From Planctomycetota bacterium (GTDB taxonomy: Bacteria; Planctomycetota; UBA1135; UBA2386), in NCBI GenBank assembly GCA_016716265.1, contig JADJWQ010000001.1, positions 434,001-498,000 on the forward strand: a stretch of 64,000 nucleotides of DNA. The letters run 5' to 3'. Made by a program: the position numbers and the translations under genes. Below the pieces are notes generated by a model that saw only the letters and a program-made list of their open reading frames with translations, made no database searches and was not told the DNA's origin. This document shows positions 1 to 9,061 of this stretch, piece by piece (position 1 is the first letter of the stretch; every line of letters begins with the position of its first letter).

Positions 1-868
1 CGAGCATCCCGTCCGCGACACTCCATACGCGCGCAGTCCGGTCCTTCGAGACCGCGGCGAGCCAGCTGCCGTCGGGAGCCCAGACGACGCCGTCCACGGC
101 GTTGTAGATGCCGTCGTCCGGCACCGTGAGCGCGCGTGCCTCGCCGCCCGCGACGGGCCAGACGAACGCACAGAAGTCCCACGAGCCGGCGGCGATGTGC
201 TGACCGTCGGGCGAGAACGCCAGGCCGACGAGCGGCTTCCGCCCGCCCTGCATGCTGCGCACGGCGGTGCCGTCGGCCGCGTTCCAGACGTGCACGGTGC
301 CGACCACCGCACCGGGCGGCCGCTCGTACGAGCACGATGCGACCAGCGTGCCGTCGGGCGAGAAGTCCGCGCCGCCGACCGGATAGCCATGCCCGTGGAA
401 CTCGGACACACCGGCGAGGTCCGCGGCACTCCACACTTTCACGGCGCGGTCGAACGAGCAGGTGACGAGCCGCACGCCCGCACGGTCGAAGCGCAGCTGT
501 GTGATCGCCTCGGTATGTGCGGCGCTCGACGCGAGTAGCTCGAACGTCCGCGCATCGCGCAGCTCCAGTCGGCCATCGTTCCGGCCGCACGCGACACGGC
601 TTCCGTCGGGTGACACGGCGAGCGAATACACTCCGCCGTCGACCGGCCAGCTCGCGAGCGATGCATCGAGCGCCGCGTCGAACAGCCGCCACTCGGGACC
701 GCGCAGGGCGGGCTCGGTGGCGTCGAGCCAGCCGCGCGCCTCGGCGTCCTCACCGAGGCGGAGCGCGGACTCCGCGGCGGCGAGCTGGGCACGGTAGGCC
801 TCGAACGCCAGGTCGCGCCGCGGCTCCTGGGGAGGAACGACGGTGACGAGGAGCGCAAGCACGAGCAT
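1..868 (-). CDS. WD40 beta-propeller protein, C-terminus cut by window edge
   Basis: Reads leftward off the left edge; about 289 residues are visible. The ATG was chosen because the first residues (MLVLALLVTVVPP) form a short hydrophobic, signal-like segment. A helical linker of roughly 50 residues follows, then WD40-type blades with repeated strings such as VSPDGSRVA, FDRAVKVWS, FSPDGQHIAAGSWD and KDRTARVWS. WD40 propellers are protein-interaction platforms; no catalytic motif is visible. It begins 16 bp after the stop of the SRPBCC gene on the same strand, so it is probably the third gene of the TetR operon. In Planctomycetota such propellers are often the C-terminal half of protein kinases, but there is no kinase domain in front of this one. 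Confidence 0.8.
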   Translation of the reverse strand, partial: MLVLALLVTVVPPQEPRRDLAFEAYRAQLAAAESALRLGEDAEARGWLDATEPALRGPEWRLFDAALDASLASWPVDGGVYSLAVSPDGSRVACGRNDGRLELRDARTFELLASSAAHTEAITQLRFDRAGVRLVTCSFDRAVKVWSAADLAGVSEFHGHGYPVGGADFSPDGTLVASCSYERPPGAVVGTVHVWNAADGTAVRSMQGGRKPLVGLAFSPDGQHIAAGSWDFCAFVWPVAGGEARALTVPDDGIYNAVDGVVWAPDGSWLAAVSKDRTARVWSVADGML

Positions 869-884
869 GGCGGAGGCCTCGGGT

Positions 885-1508
885 TCAGGCGGATTCGACG
901 TGCGCCTTCAGAGCGTCGAGCGCACGGGCCCAGGCGGCGCGCAGCACGTCGGCGTCGCGGCGCTCCTGGATGCGCGTGTGATTGAGGGTCACGCCGGTCT
1001 TGCCCTTGCCCTTGTCGGCGAAAAGGACCTCCACCTTGGTGCCCGGCGCGAGCCCCGGAGCCTCCCAGTCGAGGCGCAGGTCCTTGTCGGCGCGGATGCG
1101 CGTGAACGTCGCCCGGTTGCCGTCGCCATTGTCGAGCGAGCCGCCGTCCTCGAATACGACACGGGTCCCTGCACCCAGCCACGCATCGAGATCCGCGGAG
1201 TCACCGAACGCCGCGAACACACGCGACACCGGCGCCGTGATCGTCTTGGTCGAGCAGATCGCGTAGCCCTTCGGCAGGCCATCCTTCTCGAGCGCGCCGC
1301 GCGCGTTCTCGAACTCCACGGCGATCGTCGTCGCCCACCACTCGTTCTTCTGCGTCTCGCTGTAGACGTGCTGGACGAGCGCCCGGCGTCCCGCGGCGAC
1401 CCCACCGAGGCCATCGAGCTCCGCGAACCAGTCCTTCAGGCTGCGGCCGGTGGCCTTCTTGCAGGCGGCGTCGGTCAGCGGGGGAGTGTCGGTGTCGGTC
1501 GGTCTCAT
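885..1508 (-). CDS. SRPBCC (AHSA1-like) domain protein
   Basis: A 207-residue cytoplasmic protein with no signal peptide. The N-terminal 75 residues contain an uncharacterised small helical region (LKDWFAELDGLGG, QHVYSE, NEWWATTIAVEFE) that commonly precedes this fold. The rest is a START/SRPBCC barrel of the activator-of-Hsp90-ATPase-like group: PVSRVFAAFGDSADLDAWLG, then WEAPG, then a C-terminal helix (AAWARALDALKAHVES). These proteins bind hydrophobic ligands and are often paired with small HTH regulators; the ligand here is unknown. The ATG overlaps the stop of the upstream TetR gene by 4 nt (ATGA), which implies translational coupling and indicates that the TetR reading frame that ends there is the genuine one. 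Confidence 0.85.
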   Translation of the reverse strand: MRPTDTDTPPLTDAACKKATGRSLKDWFAELDGLGGVAAGRRALVQHVYSETQKNEWWATTIAVEFENARGALEKDGLPKGYAICSTKTITAPVSRVFAAFGDSADLDAWLGAGTRVVFEDGGSLDNGDGNRATFTRIRADKDLRLDWEAPGLAPGTKVEVLFADKGKGKTGVTLNHTRIQERRDADVLRAAWARALDALKAHVESA

Positions 1509-2142
1509 GCGAGCCTCTGTCCGGTCCTGGGTGTCTCCCGCTCGGCCAGGCCATCGGCGAGCAGGCGCTCGATCCAGTCGCGGAGCTGTCGCACCGCGAC
1601 GTCGTAGCTCTCGAAGTTGCGGTAGGCGCGCGCGAGCATCACGGCACCCTCCATCGTGATCAGCACGAACGACGCGAGCTCACGGGGGCGACGCCGGCCG
1701 GCAGCCGGTCGGTCGACTCCGCGAAGCACCGCTCGACGTGGTCCAGCCAGTTGTCGAAGTTCTGGACCAGCAGGCGGCGCGCATCCGGGTGCGTCTGCGA
1801 CACCTCGATCACGAGGTTGCCGATCGGGCAGCCGTGCGCGAAGTCGGTGAGGTCGAGCATCCGGCGGTAGCCCGCGAGCAGCCCGAAGACGCGCTCGATC
1901 GGATCGTCGTGCTCGGCCCAGATCCGCTCGAGCACCTCGTCCCACAGCAGTTCCTTGCGCCTCTCCAGCGTCGCGTGGAGCAGGTCCTGCTTGGTCGGGA
2001 AGAAGTAGTGCAACGAGCCGGGCAGCACGCCGGCCTTGCGGGCGATCTGCGCGAGACCGGTGGCGGCGTAGCCCTGGAAGGTGAACAGCTCCATCGCGGC
2101 CGCGATGAGCTTCTCGCGCGTGACGGAATTCGCGGGGGTCAT
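1505..2142 (-). CDS. TetR-family transcriptional regulator, single-base frameshift
   Basis: The N-terminal HTH is clear: REKLIAAAMELFTFQGYAAT, then IARKAGVLPGSLHYFFPTKQDLL, the classic TetR helix-turn-helix. A ligand-binding half follows (MLDLTDFAHGCPIGNLVIEV). The frame breaks after TDRLPAGVAP inside a run of five G (1684-1688). The conserved C-terminus (ELASFVLITMEGAVMLARAYRNFES) continues in the next frame and stops at 1505, overlapping the SRPBCC start as ATGA. One extra base restores a protein of about 212 residues, so this is either a recent mutation or a homopolymer sequencing error. The ATG at 2142 is preferred over an upstream TTG at 2169 because the latter lies within the operator palindrome. 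Likely an autorepressor of its own operon. Confidence 0.85.
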
Positions 2143-2146
2143 CGAG

Positions 2147-2172
2147 GTCTTGGTTGGTCGACCAACCAAGAC
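2147..2172. promoter_or_regulatory. Perfect 26-bp palindrome, probable TetR operator
   Basis: A perfect dyad centred at 2159/2160; each half is GTCTTGGTTGGTC. It lies 5 bp upstream of the TetR ATG, covering the ribosome-binding region of the leftward operon. Length, perfect symmetry and position are typical of TetR self-operators; repression of the TetR-SRPBCC-WD40 unit is inferred. Confidence 0.8.
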
Positions 2173-2247
2173 GACCGCCCACGGCGCCCCGCGTCAACGG
2201 GCCGTGCGGATTTCGCCCGCGCGCGTCGCCGCGCCGCTCATCCCGGC

Positions 2248-4143
2248 TCAGAACAGGATCGGCGCGACCGACGACGACAGCCACGGCTGCCCCGCCGGGG
2301 GGAACACGAGGTCCTGGAAGTGCAGCCGGGTGCTGCGAAGGGCCGGGTCGAGCGGCACCGGGAGCGCCAGCTCGGCGAGGCCGGCCGCGCTGACCGGCGC
2401 GCTCCACGGCAGCGAGACCAGGCCGACCGGGTCCATGTAGAGCCGGCCGAGCGTCGGGCCGAGGTCGATCCAGGCGGGCGCGAAGCCGAGCACGACGGCG
2501 AACGCGCTGCCCGCCGGCGCGGCTTGGTGCAGGCGCAGCGTATTGCCGAGGTTGATCGCCTGCGTGAACTCGGGGAAGCGCCCGGTGTACGTGAACGAGC
2601 CCTGCACCGAGTAGACGCTCACCTGGTTGCCGTGGATCACGGTGCCGATCGAGCTCGAGGTGCGGAACGACGACGGCGCCGCCGTCAGCGGGACCGTGTA
2701 CCACTCGCCCGACGGCTGACCGAAGCCGTACGCGTGCCGGCCGTCGTGCGCCATCGCGGTGTGGCGCGAGATGTTCACGGTGAGCGGCGCCTGGCCGACG
2801 ATCGTCGCCCACCGGTCCAGGCGGGCATCGAACACGTGGGCGGTCTCACCGGCGCCATCGAGCGCGACGAAGGTCGAACCGCGCCTCGACGTGAGGTAGC
2901 TCGACGGCAACGTCGTCGTCAGCGGAATCCACCGCCCGTAGCGCGCCGACAGCGCGCGGTAGCCGCTCGGCTCGACGAGCACGACCGCGTCCCGCACCAG
3001 CTCGACCGCGCTCGGGCTCGCGATCGGCACCGCGGACCACGCATTGAGGATCGGGCTGTAGGCGTAGCTCCCCGCGGCGCCGCCATCCGCGTAGGCGATC
3101 GCGTCGTTGGAGTCGAGCGTGTAGGCGCCGGTGATCGACGGGCCGTAGGCGCCGAGCAGGGCCGAGAACGGCGTGTATTGCGCGCCGCCCTCGGTGACGA
3201 TCGCGAGGTGGTAGGCGACGTGGAACGCCGCATTGGGGGTCGACACGCGCGGCACGAACCGCCCGGTGCCGGAGCCGTAGCAGACGACGAACGGACCGTC
3301 CTGGAAGGCGATGATGCCCGCGGTGAGCTGCAGGTTGGTGATCTGCAGTGCGACCCGGTAGCTGTCCAGCGTGCCGGTGATGCCCGAGAAGGCCCACGCC
3401 TGCGCGCCGTCGTAGACCATCGCGACCTCGGCGTCCTGCACCGGCGTCGTCGTGACCGGCACGGCCTGCGTAGCCCACCTGTTCTGCTGCGCCGAGAACG
3501 CTCGGAACACACCCGGGCTGCTGGCCGTGCCGACCTCCGCCTCGCCGACGACCACGATCTGCGCCTGCGGGTCGGCGACGACCGGCACGAAGGTGCCGTG
3601 GTGCGCACTGACGCCGTAGATGGTCGAGCCGTCCTGCAGCAGACCCGTCAGCCGGCTGGCGACCATCGCGGGGCTCGGCTGCGACAGCGTCACCGTCTCC
3701 CAGCGGCCGTGGAAGGCCCCGAACGCCCAGGCCTGCGTGCCGTCGGCGACCAGCGTCACCCACGACGAGCTCGCCGACCCGCTGACGATCTGCGGGGTGG
3801 CGCTGGGCGTGGTGATCGTATCGACGGTGCCGACGTGCGTCGCAAAGCCGTGGAGCCGGTTGCCGTCCTGGATGACCAAGTAGTCGTTCGCCTGGAACAC
3901 CAGCGACGGGTTGGTGACCGGCAGGACCGACCAGGTCTTCGTGATGCCGGAGTAGAGCCAGACCGAATCGGTCGTCTGGATGCTCGCGGACGTACCGATC
4001 TGGCTCGGCGCACCGATCGCGTTGGCGGGCAGCGTCGTCGTCGTCCAGTTGGACGGCGGCTGCGCGGACAGCGACCCGGAGAGGACTACGAAGCTGGCGC
4101 CGACGAGTGCGACCCGCGCACCACGGAGAGAGTCGGGCATCAT
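2248..4143 (-). CDS. Secreted beta-propeller-like protein
   Basis: A 631-residue exported protein with a signal peptide (VALVGASFVVLSGSLSAQ, cleavage expected after AQ). The mature part is made of repeated 40-60 residue units with W/Y-rich strands: NAWSAVPI, GRWIPL, DRWATIVG, GRHAYGFGQPSGEWYTV. This is a kelch- or BNR-like rhythm without a strict motif. The last 95 residues (from FAPAWIDLG to SSSVAPILF) resemble the C-terminal module of other secreted proteins in this window, with the pattern LP...P....STRLHFQDLVF. There is a double ATG start; the second at 4140 is equally possible. Function unknown; a cell-surface or extracellular role is inferred from the signal peptide. Confidence 0.8.
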   Translation of the reverse strand: MMPDSLRGARVALVGASFVVLSGSLSAQPPSNWTTTTLPANAIGAPSQIGTSASIQTTDSVWLYSGITKTWSVLPVTNPSLVFQANDYLVIQDGNRLHGFATHVGTVDTITTPSATPQIVSGSASSSWVTLVADGTQAWAFGAFHGRWETVTLSQPSPAMVASRLTGLLQDGSTIYGVSAHHGTFVPVVADPQAQIVVVGEAEVGTASSPGVFRAFSAQQNRWATQAVPVTTTPVQDAEVAMVYDGAQAWAFSGITGTLDSYRVALQITNLQLTAGIIAFQDGPFVVCYGSGTGRFVPRVSTPNAAFHVAYHLAIVTEGGAQYTPFSALLGAYGPSITGAYTLDSNDAIAYADGGAAGSYAYSPILNAWSAVPIASPSAVELVRDAVVLVEPSGYRALSARYGRWIPLTTTLPSSYLTSRRGSTFVALDGAGETAHVFDARLDRWATIVGQAPLTVNISRHTAMAHDGRHAYGFGQPSGEWYTVPLTAAPSSFRTSSSIGTVIHGNQVSVYSVQGSFTYTGRFPEFTQAINLGNTLRLHQAAPAGSAFAVVLGFAPAWIDLGPTLGRLYMDPVGLVSLPWSAPVSAAGLAELALPVPLDPALRSTRLHFQDLVFPPAGQPWLSSSVAPILF

Positions 4144-4256
4144 GCGGGAGGGAGAGTCGACGAGGATGGCGGCGCCGACGCCGCCGGGACGCAGACCAAC
4201 GCCCCGCTCTGCGCTCGGTTCAGTGGGAATCCCGAACTGCCGGCGTCGGTCGGCGC

Positions 4257-4625
4257 TCAGCCGACCGGCGTGTGGCAGACCGCCTCGATGTTGTTGCCGT
4301 CCGGGTCGAAGACGAACGCGCCGTAGTAGCTCGGGTGGTACATCTCGCGCAGCCCCGGCGGCCCGTTGTCGCGGCCGCCGGCCTGGAGCGCCGCCGCGTG
4401 GAACGCGTCGACACCCGCGCGGTCGTCGCTGCGGAACGCGACGTGGACTCCGCTGTGTGCGCCAGGCCGCGACGAGATCCAGAACTCGGGCTTGCCCGCG
4501 ATACCGAAGCCGACGCCGCCGGGCATCTCCATGACGATCTCGAAGCCGAGCGGTGCGAGCGCCCGCGCGTAGAACCGCTTGCTCGCGGCGACGTCGCGGA
4601 CGTTGAGGATGACGTGGTCGATCAT
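4257..4625 (-). CDS. VOC (glyoxalase/bleomycin-resistance fold) protein
   Basis: A 122-residue single-domain vicinal-oxygen-chelate protein. Visible features: the opening MIDHVILNVRDVAASKRFY with the metal-ligand-type His at residue 4, the middle HSGVHVAFRSDD, and the ending YYGAFVFDPDGNNIEAVCH with the conserved DPDGNxIE motif and its metal-ligand Glu. The order fits the small-molecule lactoylglutathione-lyase-like subgroup, which includes dioxygenases, isomerases and antibiotic-binding proteins; the substrate cannot be told. The ATG follows a purine-rich stretch. It stands alone between two leftward secreted-protein genes. Confidence 0.88.
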   Translation of the reverse strand: MIDHVILNVRDVAASKRFYARALAPLGFEIVMEMPGGVGFGIAGKPEFWISSRPGAHSGVHVAFRSDDRAGVDAFHAAALQAGGRDNGPPGLREMYHPSYYGAFVFDPDGNNIEAVCHTPVG

Positions 4626-4716
4626 GGCTGCTCCGGGGCTCGCGAAGGGAGACGCTGCGGTCCGACCGGGTCGGACCCGGGGATCGTACGGCGTGCGCGC
4701 CCCGGTGTCGCCACGA

Positions 4717-6279
4717 TCAGCGCCCGGCACCGAGCGGAGCACCGAGCAGCGCTCGCACGGCGCGCAGCTTCGGCGCCTCGTCGAGCGGCTGGCCCTGGTA
4801 TTCGACCAGCCCCCAGCTCCCCCACTTCGACGGTCGGCCGCACAGCGAGAACGCGCAGTGCAGACCACCACCGAGCTCGACCCATTGGCGCAGGTCGAGC
4901 GCGTACAGATCCGCCATCCGCGGATCTCGGTTGGCCGCAATGAAGAGGTCGCGGAGCCGGGCGTCGTCGACGTGCGGACCGACGCCGACGAGGTGCTGCC
5001 CGCCCTCGTAGGCGACGAGCTCCATGCCGTGCTGCGCGGCGAGCTCGCGATGGCGGCGGATGTGCGACGCGTTCGCGCGGATCGCGTCGCGGCAAGCCGA
5101 CAGCAACTGCTCCACGCTCCACTCGCGCACGGCCTCGGCCCGGTTCGAGCCGAAGGCATGGCCGAAGTACGGCGCGATCGCGAGCGCGTCGACCGCCTCG
5201 TCGACGCCGTCGACCGCCAGGAGTTGCTCGCTGGTCCACGGATTGGCGGCCTGCGCCGCGAGCACGCCGACGACGCGTCCACGCCCGTCGCCGAACACGT
5301 CGCGCCAGACCGCCAGCATCTCGATCGTACGGCGGGCCTGCTCGCGGAGGCGCGCCAGGTAGCGGTCGTCGGCGAGCCCGTGCGCGACGCCGCGCTCCTC
5401 GACCCACGCGCCCTGCCGGAAGCCACCGTTCCAGATCTCGTTCGAGTACTCGACCCACACGCGCCGCTCCGCCGGCAGCAGCTCGTGGACCCGCTCTGCG
5501 AAGCGCCGCACGAAGGCGTCGTCGGCGCGGTGCGGCATGCAGAACCACGGCTCCGCTCCGGTGCGCACACACAGACCGACCGCCAGCTCCACCGCGACGC
5601 CGCGCTCGGTCGCCTGCGTGGCGTCGTCGGGCCGCGGCGCGTCGTCGGCGTGCTCGACCGGCGAGCCATTGGTCCGCATCCAGTCCATGAAGCGCAGCAC
5701 ACGGAAGCCCTGCAGCAGCTCGACGAAGCCCGGATGGAAGGGGTCGTTCGCGCGGTGGAAGCCCGGCAACCACAGGTGCAGGTCGCGGATCGGATCACCC
5801 GGTGCACTGCGCAAGACGCGCAGCAGGATGCCCTGGTCGGTCGGCGACGCCACCCGCGCGACGCAATGACGCTCACCGCTCGAGCGGGCACCGCGCGAGA
5901 CGATCGCGGCGTCGAGGCCGAAGTCGACATCGGCGTCGCCGCGCCACGTGCACAGGTAGTCGCCGGCCGGATAGCGGCCGTCGACGTCCCGGAACATCAG
6001 CGTCGCGGCGACCTGCCCGTCGCGCAACCGCGGGAAGCCGTGTGCATCGACGTCGATCGCCGCGCCGGTGTTCCAGCTCCCATCGCCCGTGCGCTGCGGG
6101 ATCCATGCGCGCGCCGTGCGGACTGCGTCGACGAACGGGATCGCTGTACTCCAGTCGACGACCGCTGGGAGGTTCACGCCGAGCGTGGGTCGCGGACCGT
6201 CCTGCGCTGGACTGCCGCCGACCATCGCGCACAGCAGGGCTCCCAGGATCGGACCGGCGGGACGGAGCATGCCGAGCAT
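4717..6279 (-). CDS. Secreted glycoside-hydrolase-like protein with NEIWN motif
   Basis: A 520-residue exported protein with a hydrophobic N-terminus (MLRPAGPILGALLCAMVG) and a cleavage-like SPAQ. The motif WVEYSNEIWN at about residue 270 corresponds to the acid/base-bearing NE motif of clan-A (GH5-like) barrels. Later segments LAIAPYFGHAFG and ELVAYEGGQHLVG look like further barrel strands, the second carrying a Glu that could be the nucleophile. The region before the barrel (about residues 30-150) is a beta domain that could bind carbohydrate. Similar planctomycetal proteins are annotated as cellulose-binding or hypothetical; polysaccharide hydrolysis is inferred only. The ATG at 6270 is an alternative start. 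Confidence 0.7.
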   Translation of the reverse strand: MLGMLRPAGPILGALLCAMVGGSPAQDGPRPTLGVNLPAVVDWSTAIPFVDAVRTARAWIPQRTGDGSWNTGAAIDVDAHGFPRLRDGQVAATLMFRDVDGRYPAGDYLCTWRGDADVDFGLDAAIVSRGARSSGERHCVARVASPTDQGILLRVLRSAPGDPIRDLHLWLPGFHRANDPFHPGFVELLQGFRVLRFMDWMRTNGSPVEHADDAPRPDDATQATERGVAVELAVGLCVRTGAEPWFCMPHRADDAFVRRFAERVHELLPAERRVWVEYSNEIWNGGFRQGAWVEERGVAHGLADDRYLARLREQARRTIEMLAVWRDVFGDGRGRVVGVLAAQAANPWTSEQLLAVDGVDEAVDALAIAPYFGHAFGSNRAEAVREWSVEQLLSACRDAIRANASHIRRHRELAAQHGMELVAYEGGQHLVGVGPHVDDARLRDLFIAANRDPRMADLYALDLRQWVELGGGLHCAFSLCGRPSKWGSWGLVEYQGQPLDEAPKLRAVRALLGAPLGAGR

Positions 6280-6536
6280 GAGCGCAGCGACCGCGGCCGA
6301 TGTAAAGCCCGAGGTGTCCCGAATCCGTCGACGGTGTCGGGCATCGCACCTCGGCCCTGCTGCCGCCGGTCGTCCCGCTCGAGCACGGCCGCGACGATCA
6401 CGCCCCCCGGACGGCGCGCCCACACCTCCTCCACTCGCGGTCGCGGCGGACTTCGACCCGGCATCGGCGGTCCTGGCGATTCGGACGGCCAGGTCGTCTC
6501 CAGACGAGGCACGGCTCCGCCAGGAGGCCACTGCTG

Positions 6537-8459
6537 TCATTGCGCGCTCGTATCGCCAGGTGTGCGCGACGTCGGCCCCTCCGTGGTCGGACGCCCTGCC
6601 AGATGCACTCGCGGTGCCCGCGGCGCGCGCATCGTCACCACCACGCAGAAGGCAGCGAGGACGAGGAGTGCGAGCAGGAAGCGGCGTTCGGCGAGCCACC
6701 GGAGCGCAGCGAAGCGCTGCGTGGGCAGGTGGCCCGCGAGCAGTGCGGCGGCGGCGGCGGCCTCCGCGTGGTGGTCGGCCGGCCGATCGAACCGCTCGCC
6801 TTCGGCGGCCGCGCGCCGCAATGCCGGGATCATCGCGGCGACGTCGATCCCGGACGGGACACCGAAGTCGTCCATCAGCAACGCGGCCTTCAGATTGGCG
6901 TCCTCCGAGCGTGCGAAGTAGCCGCCGTCGCCGCGCTGCACGCCGTTGGTGAAGCCCGGCTCGGCGCCGTCCTGCAGCGCCGGCAACCAGTGGGCTACCA
7001 GCAGTGCTCGGATCGCGTCGCTGCGGGCGAGGATCGTCTCCCCGTGGCCCAGGCTGCAACAGAGCCACCCCAGCTTGCGAGCGTCGTCGAGGGCGCCGAA
7101 CCGGAGCCGCTGCGGGATCGCTTCGGCGAGGCGGCGAGCCGCGTGGAGTCGGTCGGCATCGGAGACCTGCGGCGACAGCGCGAAGGCGATGACGGCCGGC
7201 TCATGGAGCACGAACGGCGGAAGCGGCTGGTCTCCGGTGAGCAATCGCTCGAGGTCGTCACGACGGTGGCGATCGAGCTCGCCCGGCCCGACCAACCCGA
7301 GGAAAGCGGCGTCCCAGAGCGGTGCGGCGGACGCGTACTTCTGGTCGCGCTCCGCCACGAAGCGCGCGCGTACCGCCGCGACGTTCCGGTCGTGCGGCGC
7401 CGACGCGACGATCTCGGCGAGCCGGCGCGCGGACCGCCCGCCGTCGTCGTCGCGCAGCTCGAAGCCGACCTCGTCCTGCAACCGGTCGAGGATCGGTCGC
7501 CGCCCGAACCCGAGGGCGACCGGCAGGACGATCGCCGCCAGCACCGCCAGCGCAGCGGGCGTCAGCAGCACGGCGACGAGGATCCGTTCGCCACGGCCGA
7601 GGCGCGGACCGGACCGCCCGCCACCGGCGAGGGTGTGACCGAGGCGCCGCAGGTCGAAGTCGATCGCGGCGAGCCCGCAGAACAGCGCGGTCGACATCAG
7701 GATCAGCGCCCCGAAGCCTTCGAAGCCGGCGCGCAACTCGACCGGGAGCGTCAGCGGGCCGATCTGCGCGACCTGGAGCGATGCCCAGAACAGCATGCCG
7801 CAGCACATCCGTCCGACCGTGAGGCGAGTCGCACGTCCCTCGCGGACGAGCGACTGGATCGACAGGCCGTAGAACACGATCAGGGACGCCGCGAGCACTG
7901 GCACGGACTCGGTCGCGCGCAGTGCGAGCAGCAATGCCACGCTCGCGAACAGTGCTGCGAGCCGCAGACCGTGGTCGCGCATCCACCACTGCAATTGACG
8001 TTCGAGTCGCGAACGCGCGACCCGCGCGCGGGTCGCGTCGGGCGTCGCGACCGCTCGGAGCGCCCACCATGCGGTCACGACCACGCCGAGGAGCGCCGCG
8101 ATGGGCAGAGCCAGGATGACCAGCGGCGCCGACTTCCACGTCAGCTGCGCACCGAGCGCCTTCGGGATGCCCAGCTCGAACAGCCCGGGCGGCACGACCG
8201 ATGCGGCGGCGCGCATCCAGCGCGGACGAGCCCGTGTGGTGCCGTCATCCGACCGGTCGGCGCCCGGTGCGGAACCGCCGCTGCCCGGCGTGGCCGGGTC
8301 GGCCGGGTCGGACGGTCCGCCGCCCGTACGCCGGACGAGTTCGGCGCGCAGGTCGGCCAGGAACCGAGCGCGGTCGCGCGCCGGTGCCAGGGCGTCGCGC
8401 AGCATCGCATCGAGGTCGTCGGCGGGAACGTCGCCCGCACGGGTACCGGTGCCGGTCAT
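6537..8459 (-). CDS. Multi-pass membrane protein coupled to an ECF sigma factor
   Basis: A 640-residue protein. The N-terminus is cytosolic and short-helical (DDLDAMLRDALAPARDRARFL), followed by a Pro/Gly/Ser-rich linker to residue 85. About eight membrane segments follow (for example SAPLVILALPIAALLGVVVTAWW, VLVAVLLTPAALAVLAAIVLPVALG). A soluble helical region of roughly 250 residues comes next (DAIRALLVAHWLPALQ, GVQRGDGGYFARSEDANLKAALL), then a last helix near the C-terminus (FLLALLVLAAFCVVV). The ATG overlaps the sigma-factor stop as ATGA, so the two are co-translated. Position and topology suggest a membrane anti-sigma or signal-sensing partner, but there is no recognisable zinc anti-sigma motif. 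Confidence 0.75.
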   Translation of the reverse strand: MTGTGTRAGDVPADDLDAMLRDALAPARDRARFLADLRAELVRRTGGGPSDPADPATPGSGGSAPGADRSDDGTTRARPRWMRAAASVVPPGLFELGIPKALGAQLTWKSAPLVILALPIAALLGVVVTAWWALRAVATPDATRARVARSRLERQLQWWMRDHGLRLAALFASVALLLALRATESVPVLAASLIVFYGLSIQSLVREGRATRLTVGRMCCGMLFWASLQVAQIGPLTLPVELRAGFEGFGALILMSTALFCGLAAIDFDLRRLGHTLAGGGRSGPRLGRGERILVAVLLTPAALAVLAAIVLPVALGFGRRPILDRLQDEVGFELRDDDGGRSARRLAEIVASAPHDRNVAAVRARFVAERDQKYASAAPLWDAAFLGLVGPGELDRHRRDDLERLLTGDQPLPPFVLHEPAVIAFALSPQVSDADRLHAARRLAEAIPQRLRFGALDDARKLGWLCCSLGHGETILARSDAIRALLVAHWLPALQDGAEPGFTNGVQRGDGGYFARSEDANLKAALLMDDFGVPSGIDVAAMIPALRRAAAEGERFDRPADHHAEAAAAAALLAGHLPTQRFAALRWLAERRFLLALLVLAAFCVVVTMRAPRAPRVHLAGRPTTEGPTSRTPGDTSAQ

Positions 8460-8974
8460 CGTCCCTCCTCTCCTGCCGTCGTCGTCCGCTGCGGCGCGAG
8501 CAGCGCGCGCAACGCGCGACGCGCGCGGTGCAGCCGTCCCTCGACCGAGCGTTCGCTCGTGCCGAGCAGCGCCGCGACGGTCCGCGTGTCCGCCGCGTCG
8601 AAGTAGAACGCCCAGACGACCTCCGCCCACGCGGGCGGCAGGCGGTCGACCGCGGCGCGCACGCGCGCGCGCTCGTCGGCGCGCGCGATCGCCTCGTCGG
8701 GGCTGCCGCGCGGATCGACGACGCCGTCGTCCGGCAGGGCCGCAGGCCCGCGGCGGCGGCGCAGCTCGCGCAGCTTGTTGCGCGCGATGCCGCGCAGCCA
8801 GGCGCCGAGCCGGCCGGGATCGTCCCAGCCGTCGCCGAGGCGGTCGCGGCCGAGCCAGGCGTCGGCGAACACGTCCTGCGCGAGGCGGTCGGCCCGCTCG
8901 GGATCGAGCCCCTGAGCGGCGAGCCAGCCCGCCACAGGGCCGCGCCAGCGCGTGATCGTCTCGTCGAGGTCCAT
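8456..8974 (-). CDS. ECF RNA polymerase sigma factor
   Basis: 172 residues. Region 2 is visible as DRLAQDVFADAWLG followed by GRLGAWLRGIARNKLRELRRRR. Region 4 is PPAWAEVVWAFYFDAADTRTVAALLGTSERSVEGRLHRARRALRALL, with a normal HTH spacing. There is no signal peptide or extra domain. It would direct RNA polymerase to a dedicated promoter set, presumably including its own. Stop and start overlap with the downstream membrane gene (ATGA) indicates a two-gene signalling unit. Confidence 0.92.
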   Translation of the reverse strand: MDLDETITRWRGPVAGWLAAQGLDPERADRLAQDVFADAWLGRDRLGDGWDDPGRLGAWLRGIARNKLRELRRRRGPAALPDDGVVDPRGSPDEAIARADERARVRAAVDRLPPAWAEVVWAFYFDAADTRTVAALLGTSERSVEGRLHRARRALRALLAPQRTTTAGEEGR

Positions 8975-9061
8975 GGGGCGGTCGTCGGGCGATCAGTGCC
9001 GCGAACGGCCCCCACCCCACGCGCCAACGTCAGAAAAATGGTCGCCCAGCCGCAGCCGGCG

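Noticed and set aside
1738..4326. Very long open frame on the plus strand opposite the secreted gene
   Set aside because: High GC makes long antisense frames common. Its translation is Arg/Ala/Asp-rich with no family signal, while the opposite frame encodes a signal peptide and repeats. Many similar shadows exist along the window.
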